A stretch of 51,629 bases of DNA from Rubrivivax sp. (GTDB lineage: Bacteria > Pseudomonadota > Gammaproteobacteria > Burkholderiales > Burkholderiaceae_C): assembly GCA_027491255.1 (NCBI GenBank), contig JAIXWM010000130.1:1-51629 (forward strand), written 5' to 3'. Below, in pieces: positions 34,637 through 44,826 of the stretch. The position numbers were made by a program, and so were the translations under genes. Under the pieces are notes generated by a model. The model was not told where the DNA came from. It was given only the letters and a program-made list of their open reading frames with translations, and ran no database searches. Position 1 is the stretch's first letter; the number at the start of each line of letters is the position of its first letter.

Positions 34637-35626
34637 ATGAAGACCAAGTCACTCGCCACCCGCCGCCACGTGCTCGGCCTGGCTGCTGCCGCGCTCGGTG
34701 GCGCCGCTCTGCCGGCGCTGGCCCAGGGCACCTGGCCGACCAAGCCCATCAAGATCATCATGCCCTGGGCCGCCGGCGGCGGCGGCGACGTGCTGGTGCG
34801 CGCGATGGTGCCCGCGATCTCGGCCCGCCTGGGCCAGACCATCGTCGTCGAGAACCGGCCCGGCGCCATCGGCACGATCGGCAGCCTGGCCGCGGCGCGC
34901 AGCCCGGCCGACGGGTACACGCTGGTCTACGGCGCGGCCGACTCGCACTCGATCGCGCCGCACATCCTGAAGCAGATGCCCTACGACTCGAAGAAGGACT
35001 TCGTGGCCGTGGCGCCGATCGGCTTCACGCCGCTGGCCTTCTGCGTGCACGCCTCGAACCCGGCGCGCAACTGGGAACAGTTCGTGCAAGCCGCGCGCGC
35101 CGCCGCCCAGCCGCTGACCTTCGGCTCCTGGGGCCAGGGCAGCTCGGGCCAGATCACGGTCGAGGCGATCAAGCAGGTCGCGCGCATCGACCTGCTGCAC
35201 GTGCCCTACAACGGCACGGCGCCGCTGATCCAGGCCCAGCTGGCCAACCAGGTCACGGCGACGATCCTGCCGATCCCGGTGGCCGAGCAGCACGCCCGCG
35301 CCGGCACCATCCGCATGCTGGCCGTGGCCGCGCGCTCGCGCGTGGCCGACTTCAGGGACGTGCCCACGCTGCGCGAGCTGGGTGTGGCCATCGACATGGG
35401 CCCGTGGCTGGGCTTCCTGGCCCCGGCCGGCACGCCGGCCGACATCGTCGCCAAGATCCACCAGGCCGTCGATGCCGCCCAGGGCGACCCGGCCGTCATC
35501 GAGACCATGCGCAGGATGGCCATGGTTCCCGAGCGCATGGACCCGCGCGCCTACCAGGCCTTCTACGACAGCGAGTACGACCGCTGGGGCGCCTACATCC
35601 GTACGGCGGGCGTGAAGCTGGACTGA
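34637..35626 (+). CDS. Bug-family TTT periplasmic substrate-binding receptor
   Basis: This is a 329-residue periplasmic carboxylate receptor. The signal peptide carries a twin-arginine-like TRRHVLGLAAA and ends near LPALAQG, so Tat export is possible. The core shows IKIIMPWAAGGGGDVLVRAM, GAIGTIGSLAAA, PADGYTLV and MPYDSKKDF. Start at ATG 34637 after GAAGGAGA. It lies 124 bp downstream of the CoA ligase on the same strand and is followed by a strong G/C hairpin. No TctA or TctB gene is linked, as for many Bug receptors. Confidence 0.94.
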   Translation: MKTKSLATRRHVLGLAAAALGGAALPALAQGTWPTKPIKIIMPWAAGGGGDVLVRAMVPAISARLGQTIVVENRPGAIGTIGSLAAARSPADGYTLVYGAADSHSIAPHILKQMPYDSKKDFVAVAPIGFTPLAFCVHASNPARNWEQFVQAARAAAQPLTFGSWGQGSSGQITVEAIKQVARIDLLHVPYNGTAPLIQAQLANQVTATILPIPVAEQHARAGTIRMLAVAARSRVADFRDVPTLRELGVAIDMGPWLGFLAPAGTPADIVAKIHQAVDAAQGDPAVIETMRRMAMVPERMDPRAYQAFYDSEYDRWGAYIRTAGVKLD

Positions 35627-35639
35627 GCTTGCGTGCACT

Positions 35640-35664
35640 CCCCTCCCCCCTGGCGGGGGAGGGG
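35640..35664. terminator. G/C-rich hairpin after Bug receptor gene
   Basis: A perfect 10-bp inverted repeat, CCCCTCCCCC and GGGGGAGGGG around CTGGC, starts 14 bp after the Bug receptor stop. The T-tract is weak (CTTGACT), so it may terminate imperfectly or be a copy of an extragenic palindrome. A similar element lies at 40720-40738. Confidence 0.6.
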
Positions 35665-35847
35665 CTTGACTCCCTGGCTTTCTGGGAGGCTCCTGGTCCG
35701 GGCTGGAGTCCGCTGCATCCGCAGGCGCTGCGGGCCCCGGCTCACTCCTGGAAAGACGCCGGTAAGTCGATGGCAGCGACGATGCGCTGCATGACTTCAC
35801 CCGCGCCTTCGCCTACGACCACGAGGCGAATCCTCCAGGAGCCCCTC

Positions 35848-36486
35848 ATGACCCACCTCATCGCCCGCCCTCTTGCCGCCCTGGCCCTGACCTTTGGCCT
35901 GAGCACCGCCATCGCCGAGGAACGCCCCTGGTATCTCACCGTCGACACAGGGCTGTCCAGCACCGGCAAACCTGACTTCGCCGGCGGGCGCCTCACCACG
36001 CGCGAAGGCCTGGCCTTCGGCGGCGCCATCGGCCGTCGTGTCGGGACGAACTGGCGCGTCGAGGCTGCGGTGATGTACCGGAACAACCCGGTCAGGAGCG
36101 TCAGCAGCCCTGGCTTCGATGCCCGTCCCGGCGATGCCGACTGGGCTTCGGTGTTCCTGACCGTCAACGCCTTCCATGACTTCGGCGCCTTCAAGGTGGG
36201 CACCGCCAGTGTGCGGCCCTACCTGGGCCTGGGCCTCGGCCGGGCGCAGGAGGTCGACACCGACCTCACCGCCGGCGGCGCGCCGAGGGAGTACTCGGGC
36301 TCCGCGAGCGCGCGGCAATTCATGGCCGGGCTGCGCTGGGACTATGGCAGCCCCTGGGTGGCCGACGTCGGCGTCTCGCTGACGCAATCGGGGCGGATCA
36401 GCCTTGCCCCTTCAAGCGGAGGGACTGCACACCAGACCAAGTACCGCGCCACGACGGTGATGGCGCGGCTGGGCTATCGCTTCTGA
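35848..36486 (+). CDS. Outer-membrane beta-barrel protein, OmpW/opacity-type size
   Basis: This is a 212-residue predicted outer-membrane protein. A signal peptide (MTHLIARPLAALALTFGLS, cleavage near TAIA-EERP) is followed by alternating amphipathic strands such as WRVEAAVMYRN, VRPYLGLGLGRAQEV and QFMAGLRWDYG. The C-terminus ends LGYRF, with the terminal aromatic residue needed for BAM-dependent insertion. The size suggests an eight-stranded barrel. The precise family is not certain. It starts at ATG 35848, 221 bp after the Bug receptor, and precedes another barrel gene and a two-component system. Confidence 0.8.
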   Translation: MTHLIARPLAALALTFGLSTAIAEERPWYLTVDTGLSSTGKPDFAGGRLTTREGLAFGGAIGRRVGTNWRVEAAVMYRNNPVRSVSSPGFDARPGDADWASVFLTVNAFHDFGAFKVGTASVRPYLGLGLGRAQEVDTDLTAGGAPREYSGSASARQFMAGLRWDYGSPWVADVGVSLTQSGRISLAPSSGGTAHQTKYRATTVMARLGYRF

Positions 36487-36578
36487 GCGTCGCGGCGGCC
36501 GCGCGCCGGCCAAGCGCGTCCCGCCGATTGCGAACTTCGACCCATTCGCCCCTGGGCGACAAGAAAGGAGCACGAACC

Positions 36579-37412
36579 ATGGACCCCGCAACGTCATCCA
36601 CCACGCCGACGCCCCGCAAAGGCGGCGAACACCTGCGGGCCGCAACGGGCCTCTGCGCACTGGCCGTCGCTGCCATGCTCGCCGGCCGTGAAGCCCGCGC
36701 GCAACCGAGCGAGGCCGATCGAACCCGCTACAGCATCGGTGCGGTGCTGCTGGTCGACAAGGACGGCTACCGTGGTGTCGGGGCAGAGTCGCTCATCGTG
36801 CCCGGCGTGGCGATCCGCAACAAATGGGTCGATCTCTTCGGCCCTCAGCTCGACCTGCGGCTCCTGGGCAACGAGCGCCGCACCTGGTGGATAGGGCCGC
36901 GGATCGAGTACCGCTTCGATGGCTACGAGCAGAGCGACGGCGCCGTCTTCAGCGGGATGTCGGACCGCAAAGGGGGCTTGTTCTACGGCATCAGTGGAAG
37001 CTTCGAACTCGGGGCGGGGCTCGAGGTGGAGATCGACCACGTGAAGGCCGCCCGTCGCGATGCGGGATTCGATCGCGGCGCGGTAGGGTCGATACAGTTG
37101 AGCCGCAGCTTCGCCCGCGGTGCCTGGACCCTGGTGCCTCGCGTCGGCCTGGAGTACCAGAGCAGCCGCTACGTGGACTACTACTACGGGGTTCGTCCGT
37201 CCGAGGCCACCCCGGTCAGGCCGGCGTACTCCGGCAAGGGGACCTACAGCCCTGAACTGGGGCTGCTCGTACGATGGCGCGCGACTCCGCAGCAGTTCCT
37301 GTTCGCGAACTTCAACTACGAGCGCTATGCGAAAGCGATTCGCAACAGCCCCTTGATCACCTCCAGTGGCATTCCGCAGGTCGTTCTCGGGTACCAGTAC
37401 GTCTTCGATTGA
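36579..37412 (+). CDS. MipA/OmpV family outer-membrane protein
   Basis: This is a 277-residue outer-membrane barrel of the MipA/OmpV scaffold family. After a positively charged lead, the hydrophobic signal (LCALAVAAMLAGREARAQ) precedes the mature part. Typical blocks are YSIGAVLLVDKDGYRG, PGVAIRNKWVDLFGPQLDLRLL, GPRIEYRFDGYEQSDG and a closing VVLGYQYVFD. It starts at ATG 36579 after AAAGGAG. It directly precedes the response regulator gene. In other proteobacteria, mipA-like genes sit beside QseBC-like two-component genes, which regulate them; that link is inference here. Confidence 0.88.
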   Translation: MDPATSSTTPTPRKGGEHLRAATGLCALAVAAMLAGREARAQPSEADRTRYSIGAVLLVDKDGYRGVGAESLIVPGVAIRNKWVDLFGPQLDLRLLGNERRTWWIGPRIEYRFDGYEQSDGAVFSGMSDRKGGLFYGISGSFELGAGLEVEIDHVKAARRDAGFDRGAVGSIQLSRSFARGAWTLVPRVGLEYQSSRYVDYYYGVRPSEATPVRPAYSGKGTYSPELGLLVRWRATPQQFLFANFNYERYAKAIRNSPLITSSGIPQVVLGYQYVFD

Positions 37413-37464
37413 ACGCCTCGTACGCCACGGACGAAGATTGCAGGACTGCGCTACCGTGTCGTCG

Positions 37465-38164
37465 ATGGACCGCATCCTCCTGGTCGAAGACCACCCTGCC
37501 ATGCGCGAGCTCGTCGTGCGCGAGCTCGCTCGATCGGGCATCGCCGCGGATGCGGTGGGTCGCGTCAGCGAGGCCGAGGCCAGCCTGGCGCAGGTGCGCT
37601 ACGGCGCGCTCGTGCTGGACCGCGGCCTGCCCGATGGCGACGCACTGCCGTGGCTGCAGCGCCTGCGCGTGCGCCAGGTGCTCGTGCCCTGCCTGCTGCT
37701 GACCGCGCGCGATGCCCTGCACGACCGTGTCGACGGCCTGGAAGCAGGGGCCGACGACTACCTGGCCAAGCCCTTCGAGCGCGACGAGCTGGTGGCCCGC
37801 GTGCGCGCGCTGCTGCGCCGCCAGCGCTCGTGGGTGAGCAGCGCGCCGCAGTGGAGCGGCCTCACGGTGGACCCCCTGGGCGCGCGGCTGAGCTGCGGAC
37901 GATCGAGCGTGAACCTGCCACCCAGTGAGCTGCAGCTGATGCTCGCGCTGGTGCGCGCCGAAGGCCGGGTGGTGCGCCGCAGCGCGCTGGAGGCCGCGGC
38001 CTGGGGCCTGACCGAGGCGGTCACCCCCAACGCGCTGGATGTGGCGCTGCACCGGCTGCGCCGTAAGCTCGAGGTGCTGGGATGCGGTGTGCGCCTCGTC
38101 AACATCAAGGGCGTGGGCTATTCCCTCGAGACCCTGTCCGAGCCCAGCGGCCAGGAAGGTGATC

Positions 38165-38175
<11 letters not shown>
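37465..38175 (+). CDS. OmpR-family DNA-binding response regulator
   Basis: This is a 236-residue response regulator. The receiver domain has E8/D9, phospho-acceptor D52 in VLDRGLPDG, T80 in LLLTARD and K102 in LAKPFERDE. The winged-helix DNA-binding domain spans about 130-225, ending LVNIKGVGYSLE. Start at ATG 37465; an in-frame extension overlaps the barrel gene. The stop overlaps the histidine-kinase start by 11 bp, so the two are translationally coupled. The adjacent MipA-like and OmpW-like barrels are the most likely targets. Confidence 0.94.
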
Positions 38176-39559
<1,384 letters not shown>

Positions 39560-39589
39560 GCGGCCGGGCGGCTTGCGCGGGGTCGACGG

Positions 39590-40387
39590 ATGCGATGGCG
39601 CGGCTTCGGTGTGACCAGGGCCTGGCACGGGCGGGATCCGCTGCTGCTGGCGGGCGCCGGGCTGCTCGCGCTGTCGCCGCTGCTGGCCCTGGTCGCGGGC
39701 CTGGACGGGCGTTCGCTCTTCGGGCGCTCGCCCTGGGACAAGCCCCTGCGCTTTGCGCTGTCGCTCGGGGTGTACGCCGTCACGATGGCGCTGGCAGCGC
39801 AGTGGCTGTCGTCTCGCACGCGCGTGCCCGGTTGGCGCTGGCTCTCGCCCGTCGTGGTCGGAGCCCTGGTCTTCGAGATGGGCTGGATCGCCGTGCAGGC
39901 CGCGCGGGGCGTGGACTCGCACTTCAACGAGCGGACGGCGTTCGAGGCCCTGATGTTCAGCTTGATGGGCGCGGGCGCGGCAACCTTGAGCCTGGGAACC
40001 TTCTGGCTCGGGATCGTGGCGGGAAGGATGCTGTCCGCGGCTTTCATGGCCCAGGACAGGCTCATCGCGCTGGGCATCGCACTCGGCTTCGTGTCCACGG
40101 GCCTGCTGCTGCCCTGGACCGGCGAGGCCCTGGTCGACGTGGGCCGCTCGCAGTCGGCCATCGGCACGGGTTGGGCCGTGCCTGTGCTGGGTTGGCGGGT
40201 GGATGGCAACGACCCCCGGCCGGCGCACTTCGTGGCGGCCCACCTGATGCAGGCCCTGCCGCTGGCGGCGATCGCGCTGGCCGCGGGCGCGAAGCAGCGG
40301 CGCCCAGGCCTGCCGCAGGCCACCCTCCTCGGCCTCACGGCCGCCCTGGTGGGCCTGACGATAGCGCTGATGCCGCGAGCAGCTTGA
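39590..40387 (+). CDS. Multi-pass membrane protein of unknown function
   Basis: I do not recognise the family. The 265-residue protein has about seven hydrophobic segments, around 18-37, 55-73, 85-103, 118-145, 156-176, 213-236 and 243-262. A conserved-looking stretch FGRSPWDKPLRFALSLGVYAV lies between the first two. No signal peptide, enzyme motif or known transporter signature is visible. It begins 30 bp after the histidine kinase on the same strand, so it may be the last gene of that operon. Its end opens the convergent gap with DnaA-box-like sequences. Confidence 0.75.
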   Translation: MRWRGFGVTRAWHGRDPLLLAGAGLLALSPLLALVAGLDGRSLFGRSPWDKPLRFALSLGVYAVTMALAAQWLSSRTRVPGWRWLSPVVVGALVFEMGWIAVQAARGVDSHFNERTAFEALMFSLMGAGAATLSLGTFWLGIVAGRMLSAAFMAQDRLIALGIALGFVSTGLLLPWTGEALVDVGRSQSAIGTGWAVPVLGWRVDGNDPRPAHFVAAHLMQALPLAAIALAAGAKQRRPGLPQATLLGLTAALVGLTIALMPRAA

Positions 40388-40872
40388 CCGGTTCTCGGCG
40401 CCTCCTACCCGGGAACCTGCCCCGCGATCCCGGGAATTCAGCCCCTTGTATCTTCCAAATTGATTTCTTTGAGGGGTGGCTGGTGAAGGCTGTGGGTAAG
40501 TGGGCAGAGGCGGGCGCGGTGGGCAACGCACAGTGTTGTCCACGGCAAGCCCGACGGTTCGAGCGCAGCTCGAACTGTCCACTTATCCACAGCTCGGCGC
40601 CCCGCAGTTTTGGTGTCCGCTGCGCCAAACCCGTCAGCCCCCAGAGCCTCCAGCTCGCGGGAGAGCATTGGGTCAACGCAGCGGCCCGTTCCTTCCCAAC
40701 CGTGTAGCCCGAACAGTTGCTCTCCCCCCGCGGGAGAGGGGTTGGGGAGAGGGGGGAAGGGGGGGAATTCGTGCGCGACCGTCGGGCACACGACACGGGA
40801 CTCCAGGCCACCAGCCTGCGGCGTCGCGCGCTGCCCGGGGGCTCCCCGCCCGCGGGGAAGGGCTGAAGCGGT
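40388..40872. other. 485-bp convergent gap with DnaA-box-like cluster
   Basis: No gene is supported. It contains a perfect DnaA box TTATCCACA (40583-40591) and near matches TGTGGGTAA (40491-40499, reverse), TTGTCCACG (40536-40544) and CTGTCCACT (40575-40583). A short AT-rich run lies at 40445-40472. A G/C palindrome lies at 40720-40738. Chromosomal origins in this group usually lie by dnaA, which is not here. It may be an interspersed extragenic element. Confidence 0.55.
40720..40738. repeat. Extragenic palindrome CTCTCCC...GGGAGAG
   Basis: A perfect 7-bp inverted repeat (CTCTCCC, loop CCCGC, GGGAGAG) is followed by GGGTTGGGGAGAGGGG. This resembles the repetitive extragenic palindromes often seen in proteobacterial intergenic gaps. 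A related G/C hairpin is at 35640-35664. Confidence 0.55.
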
Positions 40873-41724
40873 TCACGCCGACGGAGGCGGCTTGTCGGCG
40901 ATCGTCCGTCGGCCCTCGGCCACGGCGGCCATCAGCGGCTCGGCCTCGGCGTCGACCATGCAGTCGCAGAACAGCGTGCGCTCGGCCGCCAGGCCCTCGG
41001 CGCGGGGCCAGCGCGGGGCCTGGCGCACCAGGCGCTTGATGTTCGCGCAGGCGCGCCCCGGCACCGCCTGCAGCTGCGCAGCCAATTGCAGCGCGTGCGC
41101 CAGCGCATCGTCGACGCAGGCCACGGCCAGGCCCAGCGGCGGCAGCTCCTCGGGGCGGAAGACGCGCGCCGTCAGCAGGCATTGCAGCGCCAGCGCCGGG
41201 CCGAGCACCTGCGCCAGCGCCTGCGTGCCGGTGGCCCCGGGCAGCAGGCCGAGGTTGAGCTCGGGCAGGCCGAGCTGGTGCGCGCCGCGCTGCACCACGC
41301 GCAGATCGCAGCCGAGCGCGAGCTCGAAGCCCCCGCCCATGGCCGTGCCGTTGACCGCGGCGACGAAGACGAGGCGGCTGCGGTCGATGCGCTCAATGCA
41401 GCGGTGGATGCCGGCCTCGGGCACCGGGCGCTCGAGCGAGAAGGTCTTGCCGCGCGCGCGCATCGCGGCGGCGCGCCGGTGCAGCACGCCCACGTCGTAG
41501 TGCCTGACGAAGACCCCCGGTTCGCCCCCGGTCAGCACGACCACGCGCCCACCGGGCCAGGTGGCTGGGTCATCGAGCTGCGCGAGCACCTGCTCGAGTT
41601 CGGCCTCCATCGCCTCGTCCATCAGGCCGCTTGGGGGGTTGGACAGGCGAACGACGGCGGTGGCGCCGTGCAGCGAGAGCGCAACGCGCGTGCCCTGGAA
41701 GGGGGCGGCTGGAGGGGTGGTCAT
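40873..41724 (-). CDS. Enoyl-CoA hydratase/isomerase family protein
   Basis: This is a crotonase-fold protein of about 283 residues that probably hydrates or isomerises an enoyl-CoA. The oxyanion and first glutamate region is NGTAMGGGFELALGCDL, and the second glutamate is in LGLPELNLGLLPGATGTQAL. Both catalytic glutamate positions of true hydratases are therefore kept. ATG 41724 is chosen because the conserved fold begins soon after it; in-frame ATGs at 41772 and further upstream exist. It is divergent from the MBL-fold gene with 114 bp between the two starts. It is likely part of a CoA-linked ring or side-chain degradation route. Confidence 0.9.
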   Translation of the reverse strand: MTTPPAAPFQGTRVALSLHGATAVVRLSNPPSGLMDEAMEAELEQVLAQLDDPATWPGGRVVVLTGGEPGVFVRHYDVGVLHRRAAAMRARGKTFSLERPVPEAGIHRCIERIDRSRLVFVAAVNGTAMGGGFELALGCDLRVVQRGAHQLGLPELNLGLLPGATGTQALAQVLGPALALQCLLTARVFRPEELPPLGLAVACVDDALAHALQLAAQLQAVPGRACANIKRLVRQAPRWPRAEGLAAERTLFCDCMVDAEAEPLMAAVAEGRRTIADKPPPSA

Positions 41725-41838
41725 GGCAACGGGTGACAGCGATGCGTGGTCGCGCATTGTCGGGGTCTGCATGGGCGCTACGATCACGCCTGCACGTGCG
41801 CGCCTGCCGCCGCGCCCCCAGCCCCTGACGAGCCGCCC

Positions 41839-42810
41839 ATGAACACCGCCACCAAGAAGTTCGCCTCGCAAGCCGATGTCGAGGAGAAGAAGGTCAGCTT
41901 CACCCAGCTCTCCGAGCACGCCTGGGCCTACACCGCCGAGGGCGACCCCAACACCGGGATCGTCATCGGCGACGACGCGGTGCTCGTGGCCGACACCCAG
42001 GCCACGCCGGCGATGGCGGCCGACGTGATCCGGCGCATCCGCGAGGTCACGGACAAGCCCATCCGCTATGTCGTGCTGACGCACTACCACGCGGTGCGCG
42101 TGCTGGGCGCCAGCGCCTACCGCGCCGAGGGTCTGCAGCACATCCTCGCCAGCCAGGACACGCGCGACCTGATCGTCGAGCGCGGCGAGGCCGACAAGGC
42201 GAGCGAGATCGGCCGCTTCCCGCGCCTGTTCCGCAACGTCGAGACCGTGCCCGCCGGGCTGACCTGGCCGACGATGACCTTCACGGGGAAGATGACGCTG
42301 TGGCTCGGCGGGCTCGAGGTCCAGCTGCTGCAGCTCGGGCGCGGCCACACCAAGGGCGACACCGTGGTCTGGCTGCCGGGCGAGCGCACGCTGCTGTCGG
42401 GCGACCTGGTCGAATTCGACGCCACGCCCTATGCCGGTGATGCCTACTTCCGCGACTGGCCGCAGACCCTGGACCACATCGCGCAGCTGCGGCCGCTGGC
42501 GCTGGTGCCCGGACGCGGCGCCGCCCTGAAGGGCGAGGAGCAGGTGCAGCGCGGCCTGGAAGGCACGCGCGCCTTCATCAGCGACCTGTGGGCCAGCGTC
42601 AGCGCCGGCGCCGCAGCCGGGCGCGACCTGCACGCCGTCTACCGCGAGACCTACGAGCGCCTGCGGCCGAAATACGGCCATTGGGTCATCTTCGACCATT
42701 GCATGCCCTTCGACGTGACGCGCGCCTACGACGAGGCGACGCAGTACCGCGACCCGCGCGTCTGGACCGCCGAACGCGACCGCCAGATGTGGGAGACGCT
42801 GGAGGGCTGA
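41839..42810 (+). CDS. MBL-fold protein with altered metal-binding motif
   Basis: This is a 323-residue metallo-beta-lactamase-fold protein. The core is readable: GDDAVLVADTQAT, VVLTHYHAVRVLGASAY, GRGHTKGDTVVW and LLSGDLVE. However, the normal HxHxDH motif is H82-x-H84-x-V86-R87, so the Asp and His ligands for the second metal are missing. The usual PGHG is PGRG (R226). H82, H84, H170 and D189 remain. It may bind one metal or have a changed activity. It is the first gene of a run with a flavin monooxygenase, DUF2783 and VOC genes. Start at ATG 41839. Confidence 0.88.
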   Translation: MNTATKKFASQADVEEKKVSFTQLSEHAWAYTAEGDPNTGIVIGDDAVLVADTQATPAMAADVIRRIREVTDKPIRYVVLTHYHAVRVLGASAYRAEGLQHILASQDTRDLIVERGEADKASEIGRFPRLFRNVETVPAGLTWPTMTFTGKMTLWLGGLEVQLLQLGRGHTKGDTVVWLPGERTLLSGDLVEFDATPYAGDAYFRDWPQTLDHIAQLRPLALVPGRGAALKGEEQVQRGLEGTRAFISDLWASVSAGAAAGRDLHAVYRETYERLRPKYGHWVIFDHCMPFDVTRAYDEATQYRDPRVWTAERDRQMWETLEG

Positions 42811-42877
42811 GGAAGCGACGATTCGGCGCGCGGCCCCGGCCGCAGCGCCCACCGCCGGGACCCGGGACCGCGCCACG

Positions 42878-44539
42878 ATGCACCAGACGTTCACCTACCC
42901 GAAGTACGCCTACCGGCGCCCGCCCGAGCTCGACGGCGCCGCGACTGGCCGACGACCGGTGGTCGTCGTCGGCGCCGGCCCGGTGGGCATGGCGGCGGCG
43001 ATCGACCTGCGCCTGAACGGCCTGCCGGTGCTGCTGCTGGACGACGACGACACGGTCTCGGTGGGCTCGCGCGGGCTGTGCTACGCCAAGCGCACGCTCG
43101 AAGTGCTGGACCGCCTGGGCGTGGGCGACGCCGTCGTCGACAAGGGCGTGACCTGGAACGTCGGCCGCACCTTCTTCGGCGAGGGCGAGGTCTTCAACTT
43201 CAACCTGCTGCCCGAGCCCGGTCACAAGCGCCCGGGCATGGTCAACCTGCAGCAGTACTACCTCGAGCAGTACCAGGTCGCGCGCTGCGAGTCCGCGGGC
43301 GTCGAGATGCGCTGGAAGCACAAGGTCGTGGCCGTCGAGCCCGGGGCCGACGGCGTGGCGCTGCAGGTGCGCACCCCCGAGGGCGACTACGCGCTGCAGG
43401 CCGACTGGCTGGTGGTGTGCGACGGCGCGCGCAGCCCGGTGCGCACCATGCTCGGGCTGGACATCGAGGGCCAGGTCTTCCGGGACCGCTTCCTGATCGC
43501 CGACGTGGTGATGAGGGCGCAGTTCCCGGCCGAGCGCTGGTTCTGGTTCGACCCGCCCTTCCACCCGGGGCAGAGCGTGCTGCTGCACCGCGAGGCCGAT
43601 GACGTCTGGCGCATCGACTTCCAGCTCGGCTGGGACGCCGACCCCGACGAGGAGCGCAAGCCCGAGCGCGTGATCCCGCGCATCCGCGCGATGCTCGGCG
43701 ACGAGCGCGCCTTCGAGCTCGAGTGGGTCAGCGTCTACACCTTCCAGTGCCGGCGCATGGCACGCTTCGACCACGGGCGCGTGCTCTTCGCCGGCGACGC
43801 CGCGCACCAGGTCTCGCCCTTCGGCGCGCGCGGTGCGAACTCCGGCATCCAGGATGCCGACAACCTGGCATGGAAGCTGGCGCTCGTGGTCGCCGGCAGG
43901 GCCCCGGCGCGGCTGCTCCACAGCTACACGCAAGAGCGCGGCTGGGCCGCCGACGAGAACCTGACGAACTCCACGCGCTCGACCGACTTCATCACGCCCA
44001 AGAGCGCGGCCAGCCGCACCTTGCGCAACGCCGTGCTGCAACTGGCGCGTGAGCATCCCTTCGCGCGCAAGCTCGTCAACTCCGGGCGCCTGTCGGTGCC
44101 CTCGTTCTATGTCGATTCGCCGCTGAACACGCCGCTGGACGAACCCGGCGCCGGCACCATGGAGCCGGGCGCGCCCATGGACGACGCACCGATCGCGCAC
44201 GCAGGGCGGCCGGGCTGGCTGCTCGACCACGCGGGCGGCTGCTTCCAGCTCATGGTGTACGCCGACGACCCGGCAGCGCTCGACGTGAGCGCCCTGCTCG
44301 GACTGCGGGGCGACGCCGTGCCGGTGGAGCTGCTGGTCGTCTCGCCGCGGCCCGGCACCGAGGGCCCCGGCGGCGCGACCCTGCTGCACGACGCCCATGG
44401 CCTGGTGGCGCGGCGCTACGACGCGCGCGACGGCAGCGCCTTCCTGCTGCGGCCCGACCAGCACCTGGCCGCGCGCTGGCGTGCGCCGGACCTGGCGCGC
44501 GTGCGCGCCGCGGTGGCGCGCGCCACCTGCAACGACTGA
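42878..44539 (+). CDS. FAD-dependent aromatic monooxygenase (PheA/MhpA-like)
   Basis: This is a 553-residue class A flavoprotein hydroxylase. FAD motifs in order: VVVVGAGPVGMAAAIDLRLNG (residues 28-48), the DG motif VVCDGARSPVR near 185, and the GD motif LFAGDAAHQVSPFGARGANSG near 307-327. A C-terminal thioredoxin-like domain follows from about 420, as in phenol and 3-(3-hydroxyphenyl)propionate hydroxylases. It probably hydroxylates a phenolic acid using NAD(P)H and oxygen. It lies 67 bp after the MBL-fold gene and is followed at 33 bp by a DUF2783 gene and then a VOC gene, which suggests a ring-hydroxylation and cleavage cassette. Confidence 0.93.
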   Translation: MHQTFTYPKYAYRRPPELDGAATGRRPVVVVGAGPVGMAAAIDLRLNGLPVLLLDDDDTVSVGSRGLCYAKRTLEVLDRLGVGDAVVDKGVTWNVGRTFFGEGEVFNFNLLPEPGHKRPGMVNLQQYYLEQYQVARCESAGVEMRWKHKVVAVEPGADGVALQVRTPEGDYALQADWLVVCDGARSPVRTMLGLDIEGQVFRDRFLIADVVMRAQFPAERWFWFDPPFHPGQSVLLHREADDVWRIDFQLGWDADPDEERKPERVIPRIRAMLGDERAFELEWVSVYTFQCRRMARFDHGRVLFAGDAAHQVSPFGARGANSGIQDADNLAWKLALVVAGRAPARLLHSYTQERGWAADENLTNSTRSTDFITPKSAASRTLRNAVLQLAREHPFARKLVNSGRLSVPSFYVDSPLNTPLDEPGAGTMEPGAPMDDAPIAHAGRPGWLLDHAGGCFQLMVYADDPAALDVSALLGLRGDAVPVELLVVSPRPGTEGPGGATLLHDAHGLVARRYDARDGSAFLLRPDQHLAARWRAPDLARVRAAVARATCND

Positions 44540-44572
44540 CGACCGTCACTGCCCGCCCCGCCGGAGCCTGCG

Positions 44573-44797
44573 ATGCCGCTGCAACTGCAACCGAATTTTC
44601 ACGAGCCCGGGCGCCGCTACCACCGCGACTTCTCGCCCGGCGACGACTTCTACCAGCTGCTGATCGACACCCACCGCGACCTGAGCGACGCGCAGAGCGC
44701 GCTCGTCAACGCCAAGCTCGTGCTGCTGCTGTCCAACCACATCGGCGACATCGCCGTGCTGCGCGAGGCGCTGCAGCACGCGCGCAAAGACGTCTGA
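44573..44797 (+). CDS. DUF2783 family small protein
   Basis: This is a 74-residue soluble protein. The pattern DDFYQLLIDTHRDLSDAQSAL followed by NAKLVLLLSNHIGDIAVLREAL matches the DUF2783 family, small proteins found next to aromatic flavoprotein monooxygenases. It has no signal peptide or cysteines and is likely helical. Its position between the monooxygenase and the VOC gene suggests an accessory role, perhaps binding the hydroxylase. No biochemical function is established to my knowledge. Confidence 0.88.
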   Translation: MPLQLQPNFHEPGRRYHRDFSPGDDFYQLLIDTHRDLSDAQSALVNAKLVLLLSNHIGDIAVLREALQHARKDV

Positions 44798-44826
44798 ACA
44801 CCCGCCCCCGATCCAGGAGACCCGGC

